This document shows positions 8,111-14,687 of a DNA stretch of 14,687 bases, piece by piece. The position numbers were made by a program, and so were the translations under genes. Under the pieces are notes generated by a model. The model was not told the DNA's origin, did not search any database, and saw only the letters and a list, made by a program, of their open reading frames with translations. Position 1 is the stretch's first letter, and each line of letters opens with the position of its first letter. Origin of the DNA: Candidatus Zixiibacteriota bacterium (lineage in GTDB: Bacteria > SM23-81 > DAOVCL01); assembly GCA_030670005.1 (NCBI GenBank), contig DAOVCL010000025.1, positions 1 through 14,687 of the forward strand, written 5' to 3'.

Positions 8111-8139
8111 AAAATACCATCTCAATATTGGCTTGTCAA
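8111..8139 (-). promoter_or_regulatory. Sigma-70 type promoter of the six-gene - strand operon
   Basis: Read on the - strand, a perfect -35 box TTGACA (8139-8134) is followed by 17 nt and a -10 box TATTTT (8116-8111). Transcription would begin near 8104, leaving a leader of about 24 nt with the GGCAGGTGGT ribosome site before the ATG at 8080. It starts 10 nt after the end of the putative pseudogene. Confidence 0.7.
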
Positions 8140-8148
8140 GGGAAAAGC

Positions 8149-8897
8149 TTAGCCTTTCCACAATTGCCTATCAATATATCGGAATAGATGTCTTAGCCTC
8201 AATTTTTCATAAGATTCTTTGTATTGACTTGGATAGCTAGCGATCAGATCATCTGCAATCACAAACCTTGAGTTAACCTGTTGATCTTTAGGGCAATCCC
8301 TTGATCTGCCTTGATTTGGCCTTGACTTTTAGGGTAAGTTTTCTTACATTTTCCTCGATGTTTTTATATCTATTTCGATCCTCTATGGACACTATTTGGA
8401 CACCAGATTGGATGGCCTCGGGGTTCAGTGTGTGATAGCCACCGAGGCTCTTGCTTTTGAGGTTAGAGTCAAAGAGCTAAGAGCAATCCTAAGAGGCGAT
8501 ATATGGAAAATATGGTCCCTTAAGACGAGGCTAAATGCTCTTTCTATTCCTCCGCTGGTTGGACGATTTTCGAACTCAATTGGCCGGGCCATCAGAGGGG
8601 CCGGAGGCCATCTCCACAAAGCTCTGGCAGTCTCGCCACGCCTAACGCTATACCCAAGGAAATCCTATTCTTTCATCCCCCCACACTTTTAGCCCATTTA
8701 GTTGCATGTAATGTCCCGCTGTTAAGTCTCAGATAATTCTGCCTGCTAATTTCCCAACAAGCTCTCCATTTGCCCTCATCATAAAGAAGCAGCCTAAGAG
8801 CGGCCTGCTTATACATCCTACCTTCCAAAGGACCTGATGTACTGAACAACCGTCCTTGCTTGCATATATTTTTTATCAGTGAAACATGTTCAAAGTT
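8149..8897 (-). pseudogene. Probable decayed gene, frames shifted several times; family not recognised
   Basis: No intact gene fits here, but the - strand has an almost continuous relay of open segments. In reading order they are 8897-8673 (about 74 codons, with 'EGRMYKQAALRLLLYDEG'), 8664-8425 ('RPTSGGIERAFSLVLRD'), 8476-8288 ('GYHTLNPEAIQSGVQIVSI') and 8328-8149, which ends '...YEKLRLRHLFRYIDRQLWKG' before TAA. Each looks protein-like, and each needs a change of frame to join the next. In segments 1, 3 and 4 about 12 of 15 arginine codons are AGA or AGG, the same habit as the operon to the left; this supports real former coding in those frames. I do not recognise the product. Chance open frames in a non-coding region are the alternative. 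An overlapping 98-codon + strand frame (8396-8692) lacks a ribosome site. Confidence 0.35.
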
Positions 8898-9068
8898 TTA
8901 GCAATGTTGTCAACTTTTGAACCACACTAGAACCCGACATTAGCACAGACCCAAGCAGTACAAGCAGTATCGGATCATTTATAGTTCAGCGCAATCAATT
9001 GTCTTTTTTGCTGTTTCAGTTTTCATTAAAAAATGAAATGGGACAATTTGTTCCTCATGGCACAACAG

Positions 9069-9098
9069 TTGTTACTACTTCATCAAGTGGAGTAAAAT
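9069..9098 (+). promoter_or_regulatory. Candidate sigma-70 promoter of the surface-protein cluster
   Basis: TTGTTA (9069-9074, 4 of 6 consensus bases), an 18-nt spacer, then TAAAAT (9093-9098, 5 of 6). Transcription would start near 9105, about 75 nt before the TTG start. A sigma-54-like pattern overlaps it (TGGCAC at 9058, then TTGTT at 9069) but lacks the conserved GC at -12. Confidence 0.4.
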
Positions 9099-9167
9099 AT
9101 CTCTACAAACTCACGAGAGCAATCCCGATATCATAGGCTACGGGAAAAGTTGCGTGGCTAAGAAAAT

Positions 9168-9173
9168 AGGAGG
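9168..9173 (+). promoter_or_regulatory. Full-consensus ribosome binding site deciding a TTG start
   Basis: AGGAGG lies 6 nt before TTG at 9180. This near-perfect site settles the non-ATG start of the 1012-residue protein, and the product then begins with a normal signal peptide. Confidence 0.8.
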
Positions 9174-9179
9174 TTCAAC

Positions 9180-12100
9180 TTGGAAAGGTGGGCAATCGTG
9201 AACCAGGTTCGTAAAAATCTTTACATTGCTTGGCTAATACTAGGGACGGCACTGGTTGGTGTGGTTTTAACCCCAACGCCGGCTTTTGCCCAAGCCTATA
9301 CGCAGCTGCAGGTCTTGCTGCCGGGAGAAACGGAGGCTCCTGGAACCACAGATGGGAAGCTGGGTACCCCGCAAGCACAGACTGCAGGAGTCCCTTTTGT
9401 GGTCAAGGTAAGGGCCTGCGACGCGTCTTGGAATACCGTAGACTCGGTTACGAACACAGTTTCAATCACCTCCTGGGATGAAAGCGCCACCTTGCCAAGC
9501 CCCACGGCGCTCGTTGACGGCGAGGTCAGTTTGTTTATCACGCTGAACGCTGCGGGTTCGTTCACCATCTCGGCTCAGGACGAAAGTGATCCCACAATCC
9601 CGGAGGCGACCTCTGCCGTTGTTCCCGTGATGGCCATCCAGGGCTTCAGATTCTCAGACATTCATCAGAAGCATACATATGCTGGTGTGCCGGAGTCGTA
9701 TACAATTTGGGCCGTAGACCCCGCCGGAGACGCGGTCACGGGCTTCACCGGATCTATCCACCTGAGGCAAATTACCAGCTACGGAGAGGGCCGCATCTTG
9801 CCCGAGAAGGTTACGCTCACCGAGGGTACATTTTCGGGTTTCCTGACCATGTATCGGGCCGATGAGTCCAGCATCAACCGGGGCAACGTGAACATCTTTG
9901 CCTTTCTGGAGGCGAATCCATCAATAAACGGGACCAGTGACCCGTTCATCGTGCATCCCGGCCCGTTCGAGCGCGTGCAAATAGTCGTCCCCGGTCAGAT
10001 CCCAGCGCCCGGCAAACTGAGCGGAATCTCCGGCTCGCCCGCCACCCAGGGAGCTGGGCAGAACTTCAACGTTGATATCTATGCTACTGACGCATATTGG
10101 AATCCAGTCCCAAGCTTCGATGTCGTCCGCATAACCTCCAGCGATCCTGGAGCCAGCACTCCGGTGTCGGGCGCTTTGACAGAGGGTTTCCGCCAGTTCA
10201 CTGTTTCACTGGGAACCGTGGGAACTCAGACCCTTACGGTGACCGATCAGACCAACGGTTCCATCCAGGGGATGACTAGTGCAGGGATCCCCGTTATTCC
10301 CAACGCACCGGATCACTTCGAATTCGACCCCATCACCTCGCCCATTATCGCTGGCGAATCAGTGATGGTCACGATACGCGCCACCGATGTAAGCGGAAAC
10401 ACAAACCCTGACTATTCTGGAAACGCTCAACTATCGGCAAACACAGGACCTGGCAGTATTTCACCCGAGGACATCGTTTTCAGCGATGGCGTGTGGACAG
10501 GAGAGGTGATTTTCCGAGGCGCAGGGGGAGCGGTTTCGCTCACCTGTTCTGACTATGCAGCTCCTCCCAACATTGGGACAAGCAACAGCTTTCAGGTTTT
10601 GCCGGGCGCCTTCACAGGCCTTCAAGTGCTCCTGCCAGGCCAGACTCCCCAGGGTGGGACGACTCTAGGCTTCAGTGGCACTCCAACGGACCAGAACGCC
10701 GGATGCAGTTTCGACATCACCATTCGAGCGGTAGATTCCTTCTGGAACCGGGTGTCAGGCATCGACGATAGAATTGCCTTAAATTCCAGCGATGCATTCG
10801 CCGACATCGTGCCAGAGACCACGCTGGTCAATGGAGAGCTGATGCTCCCCGTTACTTTGTTCCTGGCTGGAAGCCAAACCATCTCAATTTCTGATCTCGA
10901 CTCCGCCAACATTGACCCTTACACCTCCAGCATCGTGGAGATCCTCGCAGGTTCTTACTCGCGATTGATTGTTCTCGCCCCGGGCGAAGAACTGGCCCCC
11001 GGTTCGGAAAATGGCCGGATGGGCGCTGCTACTGACCAATCTATCACCTATGCCTTTACGATCAAGGTGTATTCGACTGATGCCTGGTGGAACCCTGTGA
11101 CCGGTGTGAGTGATCTTGTCCGTATCACTTCAAGCGATCCATTAGCCGAGCTACCACCGGACATGGCCCTTGTGGACGGCCAGATCGATCTGAGCGTTCG
11201 ACTATCCACAGGAGGATTCCAGCAGATCACCGCGTCCAACCTCACTCAACCGTCGATGCCACCAAGCACCACAGAAGTCCGAGCCATCTCCAGCGGATTG
11301 CACCTCGAGGCGGAGGTGAACCCGACCACGGTTCAAGCTGGGGAGCCATTTACGCTCACAGTTAAGGTGACCAACGACGCCGGCAGCATCATCCAGGAGA
11401 TCAACTCATTCGTGGACGTCGAGGTGCAGAATGCTTCGACTCAAGAGCCTGGCAGTGGCACTCTGCTCACCACGCGTTTTCAGCTCCTGCAGGGGCAGCG
11501 CTCCATCCAGGAGACTTATACTTTTGCAGAGGCAATCATTCTTATCATAACGGATGAAGCGGGTAGCGCGCCAGCGGTCACCGATGTGATCCTCGTTGAG
11601 CCGGGCCCACCCGAGGCTATCGAACTTGCCTGCAACCCCTCTTGGGTCGGTGGAAACAAACACGCTACGGTGAGCGCTTCGGTGATGGATATGTATAGCA
11701 ATGGTGTCCCAGCACAACCTGTAGAGTTCCAACGGATCAGTGGTACGGGGACTCTCACCCCCATCGATTCAATAACCGCCTCTGACGGCATAGCCCGAGC
11801 CGACTTCTTGAGCCCCCGTATCCCAGAGATCAGCCGGATCCGGGCTATATCGAACAATTTACTTGTGGAACTGGACATCGAGACGGCCCTCGTGAACCCT
11901 GACCTGCCGGCCGGAACCATCACTAACTACCCGAATCCCTTCCATCCATGCGAAGCGCCGACGACGATCGCCTACAAGCTTTCAGATGATGCTGACGTTA
12001 CCCTTCGAATCTACACGCTGAGTGGGGGTTTGGTTCTCCGCAGAAAGTTCTCATCCAGCGGACCAGGAGGTTTAGAGGGGCTTAACGAATACAAGTGGGA

Positions 12101-12218
12101 TGGGCGCAACGGTAACGGTTACTTTGTATCTAGTGGAGGGTACATCCTAGTCATCGAAGCCAAAAGGGCTGGGGAAACCATCCACGGCATGCGTCGCAAG
12201 ATCGCGGTGGTACGCTAA
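9180..12218 (+). CDS. Large secreted repeat protein with FlgD-Ig/sorting-type C-terminal domain
   Basis: A 1012-residue exported protein, probably displayed on the cell surface. A signal peptide occupies 1-37 (hydrophobic 15-30, cleavage after AFA). Four related repeats of about 110 residues follow at about 40-150, 262-372, 477-589 and 592-704. Each opens with a variant of 'LQVLLPGE..APG', then 'GTP..Q.AG..F.V.I.A.D', a D-x-x-W-N-x-V signature (DASWN, DAYWN, DSFWN, DAWWN) and 'V.ITSSD'. Two different beta domains are interposed at about 151-261 and 378-476. Two more Ig-like domains (706-807 and 808-905, the second invasin-like) precede a C-terminal domain from about 913: 'NYPNPF', 'TTIAYKLSDDADVTLRIYTLSG', 'WDGRNGNG' and a last strand. 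That is the FlgD-Ig or type-IX-sorting-like fold. No catalytic motif was seen; adhesion or surface-layer roles are guesses. Arginine codons are 29 CGN to 7 AGR. The barrel gene follows 12 nt later. Confidence 0.85.
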   Translation: MERWAIVNQVRKNLYIAWLILGTALVGVVLTPTPAFAQAYTQLQVLLPGETEAPGTTDGKLGTPQAQTAGVPFVVKVRACDASWNTVDSVTNTVSITSWDESATLPSPTALVDGEVSLFITLNAAGSFTISAQDESDPTIPEATSAVVPVMAIQGFRFSDIHQKHTYAGVPESYTIWAVDPAGDAVTGFTGSIHLRQITSYGEGRILPEKVTLTEGTFSGFLTMYRADESSINRGNVNIFAFLEANPSINGTSDPFIVHPGPFERVQIVVPGQIPAPGKLSGISGSPATQGAGQNFNVDIYATDAYWNPVPSFDVVRITSSDPGASTPVSGALTEGFRQFTVSLGTVGTQTLTVTDQTNGSIQGMTSAGIPVIPNAPDHFEFDPITSPIIAGESVMVTIRATDVSGNTNPDYSGNAQLSANTGPGSISPEDIVFSDGVWTGEVIFRGAGGAVSLTCSDYAAPPNIGTSNSFQVLPGAFTGLQVLLPGQTPQGGTTLGFSGTPTDQNAGCSFDITIRAVDSFWNRVSGIDDRIALNSSDAFADIVPETTLVNGELMLPVTLFLAGSQTISISDLDSANIDPYTSSIVEILAGSYSRLIVLAPGEELAPGSENGRMGAATDQSITYAFTIKVYSTDAWWNPVTGVSDLVRITSSDPLAELPPDMALVDGQIDLSVRLSTGGFQQITASNLTQPSMPPSTTEVRAISSGLHLEAEVNPTTVQAGEPFTLTVKVTNDAGSIIQEINSFVDVEVQNASTQEPGSGTLLTTRFQLLQGQRSIQETYTFAEAIILIITDEAGSAPAVTDVILVEPGPPEAIELACNPSWVGGNKHATVSASVMDMYSNGVPAQPVEFQRISGTGTLTPIDSITASDGIARADFLSPRIPEISRIRAISNNLLVELDIETALVNPDLPAGTITNYPNPFHPCEAPTTIAYKLSDDADVTLRIYTLSGGLVLRRKFSSSGPGGLEGLNEYKWDGRNGNGYFVSSGGYILVIEAKRAGETIHGMRRKIAVVR

Positions 12219-12230
12219 TCGGGAGGACTC

Positions 12231-13499
12231 ATGCATTACTTCCTCAATCATAAGTATTTCAGATTCGCCATGGTTTTAGCCCTTTGCCTCGGGTTGGCCA
12301 TGGTCAGGGCAATTGCCGCGCGGTGCGAAGAACAAAACGAAGGAGTGCCTGGAGATTGGCTCTCCCGCTATACGGGCGCTCGAACTCTGGGCCTTGGAGG
12401 TGCCTTTGTGGCAGTAGCCAACGAACCCCTGGGCGTAGTGTGGAATCCGGCTGGGCTCTCCCACATTTCTCAGAACGAGGTTCATTTCGAGACGGCCCAT
12501 CTCTTTGAGGGGACGTCGATAAACGGGTTTAGCTTTGGTATACCCGCGCGACATTTCCCGAGCTTCGGCCTCACCGTGCTCTCATTGCACTCAGGTGATT
12601 TCCAGCGCACCAATGAGCTCAATGAATCGTTGGGCAGCTTTCACGAAGGGGAAATGGCGTTCTTGTTTTCTGCCTCCAAGAACCTCTCTCCGCGTTTCTC
12701 GCTAGGCGCTAACATCAAGGTCGTGCACCAAACTATAGAGACTTTTGACGCCTCGGGCGTTGGAGCAGACTTGGGCCTCCTATTCCACCTAACGCCGGCT
12801 TTGCGACTGGGGGCCTCCTTGCTCAACGTAGGCGGGCCGCGCCTGACTTTACGCGAAACCGAGGAGGTCTATCCCCTGGAGTTTCGCGGAGGTGTTTCCA
12901 TGGAGTTCTTTTCTGGCCGGGGCCAGATTGCCTTTGAGATCGACCGACGCTCAGGACCTGGCGTGAGCTTCCATGGCGGCAGCGAGCTTTGGGTCCATCC
13001 CAGCATGGCATTACGTCTCGGCTATTACGACACCTCCCCTACCGGGGGCTTCAGCTATCGCCTTCCCCACGATATACGTATTGACTACGGATTGTCGGAC
13101 CACGAGCTGGGTGTCGTTCACCGCATCGGACTCTCGTTCCGGTTCGGGGGCTTCTGTGCCAGTTCTAAAGCGGTTCCGTCTGTGTTCTCCCCTATAGGGG
13201 AAAAGTCAGTGACCAAGTTTCACCTGAAGGCCAAGACCAAGGCGCGGACCCGTAAGTGGAGCCTGGAGATTATGGATAAATCCAATCAGTTGGTGCGCCG
13301 TTTCAGCGGCAAGGGAGGACCTCCAGCACACGTGATGTGGGACGGCAAAGACGAATCTGGTCTGTCCCTGCCCGATGGGATCTACAGCTATCAACTGATG
13401 GTAGAGGACTGGGAAGGACAAAAACTCCAAGGATTCAAGGGAACGGTCGAAATTACCACGGCTGGGCCGCGAGGAACCGTGCCCGTTGTCGTCCATTGA
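12231..13499 (+). CDS. PorV/PorQ-like outer-membrane barrel fused to a FlgD-Ig-like domain
   Basis: A 422-residue protein with an N-terminal signal peptide (hydrophobic 12-28, cleavage likely after A-I-A at 29). Residues about 45-305 match the PorV/PorQ branch of the FadL/OmpP1 barrel family: 'SRYTGARTLGLGGAFVAVA' and the hallmark NPAGL (72-76), then alternating strands such as 'FSFGIPARHFPSFGLTVLSL' and 'RIGLSFRFGG'. Residues about 325-408 form a second domain with 'WDGKDESGLSLPDGIYSYQLMVED', a FlgD-Ig motif. In type IX systems PorV shuttles cargo that bears a C-terminal domain; that role here is inference from family and neighbours. The ATG follows GGGAGG at about 4 nt, 12 nt after the preceding stop, so the two genes are one transcript. 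Arginine codons are mostly CGN, as in its neighbours. Confidence 0.82.
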   Translation: MHYFLNHKYFRFAMVLALCLGLAMVRAIAARCEEQNEGVPGDWLSRYTGARTLGLGGAFVAVANEPLGVVWNPAGLSHISQNEVHFETAHLFEGTSINGFSFGIPARHFPSFGLTVLSLHSGDFQRTNELNESLGSFHEGEMAFLFSASKNLSPRFSLGANIKVVHQTIETFDASGVGADLGLLFHLTPALRLGASLLNVGGPRLTLRETEEVYPLEFRGGVSMEFFSGRGQIAFEIDRRSGPGVSFHGGSELWVHPSMALRLGYYDTSPTGGFSYRLPHDIRIDYGLSDHELGVVHRIGLSFRFGGFCASSKAVPSVFSPIGEKSVTKFHLKAKTKARTRKWSLEIMDKSNQLVRRFSGKGGPPAHVMWDGKDESGLSLPDGIYSYQLMVEDWEGQKLQGFKGTVEITTAGPRGTVPVVVH

Positions 13500-13523
13500 A
13501 TAGAACCTTAAGGGGTTGAAGGC

Positions 13524-14687
13524 ATGTTCAAGCGAAAACGATGCTGTACTATAGTTGGCCCTGCACTTATCATCTCAGGCATTGCCATGCTTGTGGCAGC
13601 CATCCTGGCTGACTCTGGAATCTCTGAAGCGAATACTCCAGCCACCGGCAGGTTAGCAACGTTAGCTGAGATTGGAATGAAGCTAGATTGGGCTCGGCTC
13701 CGTCCAGTTGCGGAGCAGCAAACCGCCCTGGAGGAAGTGGCGCGCTCCATGAAGGTTCTGTTTCAGACCAACATACCTTCGGGGCAACGCAGCGCTGCCC
13801 ACTTCTTATCAGGCGAGATTCATTCTGCCCTGGGCGATTATATGCAAGCGACAGAGGAGTTCCGTAAGTCCGAGAGGGCAAGCAATGACAAGACATTTTC
13901 TGGCGCTGCAGCTGCCGCCTCGATCATGGCTCTGGAGGCCTCAGGCCGAGACAATGATGCCGCTCGTGCTTGGAGCAAGTGGGTGAAGAAGCACAAAAAC
14001 AGCCCGTTTCTTCCAGAGGTCATCCTGGCCCAATCATGGAACGCCCTCCGCCGGGATACTCTCATCATAGCCACCAAGATGCTGGAGGAATTGAAATCGA
14101 GTTTTCCCTGGATGGAGAAGGATCCCCGTACCATCCTGTTAGCCTCCACCGTGGCTTACCTGGAGGGACGTCCTGCAGACGCTCTCGCTGGCCTGAGTGG
14201 GGAAATAACTGGAGCGGCAGCAACGTATCTGCGCGCCTTGAGCTATGTAGCCAACGGAGAGATGCTGAAGGCAGCGGCTCAATACCAGGAGGTGTCTGAG
14301 CGCTATCCCGAATCGATTCTCCGAGACCATGCCATGTTAGCCAAAGCCAACATCTTCATGGCCAGCGGTGTTTATCAAAGCGCCATCGAGGAGTTCGATC
14401 GTGTTATAGAGACGGTTTCACTTCCTGAAGTACGTGCTGAAGCGGAGCTGCGGAGAGCGGCTTCCGTCTTTTTAGACGGCGACGCTGTGAGAGGTGTTGA
14501 TCTGCTCGGCGAGGTGGTGGACAATTACTCGAGAACTAATCAAGCAGCTCGAGCGCAACTTCTCCTGGGTGAAATGCTCTTTAGCCAGTCTCGCTATCAA
14601 GAGGCCATCCCCGAGTTCAACCATGTGTTGACAGACTACTTCCAGCACTCTTTGGCCGCCAGGGCTCAGTACCGCGTCGGTCGCTGT
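13524..14687 (+). CDS. Exported tetratricopeptide-repeat protein, 3' end outside window
   Basis: The frame is open for 388 codons from an ATG to the window edge with no stop, so the gene is partial. AAGGGG lies 8 nt before the start, 24 nt after the barrel gene. The N-terminus (MFKRKRCC, then hydrophobic 9-29) is a signal peptide or single membrane anchor. The rest is helical, with TPR-like units at about 90-118 ('FLSGEIHSALGDYMQATEEF'), 231-260, 267-297 ('AKANIFMASGVYQSAIEEFD'), 304-336 and 342-376 ('LLLGEMLFSQSRYQEAIPEF'). The spacing and the G-x-Y-x-x-A-I-x-x-F pattern recall periplasmic TPR proteins of the BamD/CpoB kind. It probably acts as a periplasmic or membrane-bound scaffold for the two preceding products. 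That is inferred from position; no specific partner can be named. Confidence 0.85.
   Translation, partial: MFKRKRCCTIVGPALIISGIAMLVAAILADSGISEANTPATGRLATLAEIGMKLDWARLRPVAEQQTALEEVARSMKVLFQTNIPSGQRSAAHFLSGEIHSALGDYMQATEEFRKSERASNDKTFSGAAAAASIMALEASGRDNDAARAWSKWVKKHKNSPFLPEVILAQSWNALRRDTLIIATKMLEELKSSFPWMEKDPRTILLASTVAYLEGRPADALAGLSGEITGAAATYLRALSYVANGEMLKAAAQYQEVSERYPESILRDHAMLAKANIFMASGVYQSAIEEFDRVIETVSLPEVRAEAELRRAASVFLDGDAVRGVDLLGEVVDNYSRTNQAARAQLLLGEMLFSQSRYQEAIPEFNHVLTDYFQHSLAARAQYRVGRC

Larger units (their letters stand above)
8898..9179. other. Gene-free AT-rich upstream region of the surface-protein cluster
   Basis: No coding frame is supportable here. The stretch holds a perfect 9-bp tandem duplication CAAGCAGTA (8952-8969), a 7-bp inverted repeat TTTCATT/AATGAAA (9021-9038), the promoter-like boxes at 9069-9098 and a ribosome site at 9168-9173. 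It is probably the 5' regulatory region of the + strand cluster. Confidence 0.5.

Noticed and set aside
8396..8692. 98-codon + strand open frame from a TTG
   Set aside because: It has no ribosome site before the TTG and no recognisable motif. The opposite strand carries protein-like segments over the same bases, so it is more likely a shadow.
8952..8969. Perfect tandem duplication of CAAGCAGTA
   Set aside because: Two 9-bp copies with no further units and no link to a mobile element or gene boundary; probably replication slippage.
9021..9038. Inverted repeat TTTCATT-AAAA-AATGAAA
   Set aside because: Only 7 AT-rich base pairs, no gene ends here and no U-tract follows in a useful place, so it is not called a terminator.
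9058..9073. Sigma-54-like pattern TGGCAC-N5-TTGTT
   Set aside because: The -24 half is good, but the conserved GC of the -12 element is GT. The bases also form a short palindrome (ACAACAGTTGT), and a sigma-70-like pair overlaps it.
11406..11923. Two - strand open frames (108 and 135 codons) within the large surface protein gene
   Set aside because: They lie wholly inside a well-supported + strand gene, have no family resemblance or ribosome site, and reflect its base composition.
13508..14330. Several - and + strand open frames of 60-109 codons at the right edge
   Set aside because: All fall within the open + strand TPR frame (13524 to the window end), which has a signal peptide, repeats and consistent codon use.

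Overview
The window looks like chromosome of a Gram-negative, uncultured-type bacterium. An LptE-like lipoprotein and a PorV/PorQ-like outer-membrane barrel both require an outer membrane. The FlgD-type C-terminal domains, the NPAG-type barrel and an S41 protease with a long C-terminal extension recall the Bacteroidota/FCB group and related candidate phyla. I cannot place it more precisely from sequence alone. No rRNA, tRNA, CRISPR array or intact insertion sequence was seen.

Left part (1-1920, + strand): hutI (imidazolonepropionase, histidine degradation) overlaps by 4 nt a small LptE-like lipoprotein gene. A perfect 15-bp hairpin at 1876-1909 separates this pair from genes arriving on the opposite strand.

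Middle part (8140 down to 1957, - strand): one apparent operon starts from a near-consensus sigma-70 promoter (TTGACA-N17-TATTTT). Its order is CDP-alcohol phosphatidyltransferase, myo-inositol-phosphate synthase, MATE exporter, thymidylate kinase, S41 C-terminal processing protease and, after a 172-nt gap, a half-size TSUP permease. The first two genes together suggest synthesis of an inositol phospholipid. The rest are housekeeping or envelope genes packed with short gaps or overlaps.

Gap (8081-9179): no intact gene. The - strand carries a chain of open segments in shifting frames (8149-8897) that reads like a decayed gene. The last about 280 bases hold promoter-like signals for the next cluster.

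Right part (9180-14687, + strand): a tight cluster of three genes. The first encodes a 1012-residue secreted protein with four related repeats of about 110 residues (D-x-x-W-N signature) and a FlgD-Ig/sorting-like C-terminus. The second encodes a PorV/PorQ-like barrel fused to its own FlgD-Ig domain. The third encodes an exported TPR protein that runs off the window. This resembles a cargo plus outer-membrane shuttle arrangement of the type IX secretion kind and is the most interesting part of the window.

Arginine codon choice reverses across the gap. hutI uses AGA/AGG for 22 of 28 arginines, while the large surface protein uses them for only 7 of 36. The right cluster may therefore be an acquired block, or the contig may join two sources.
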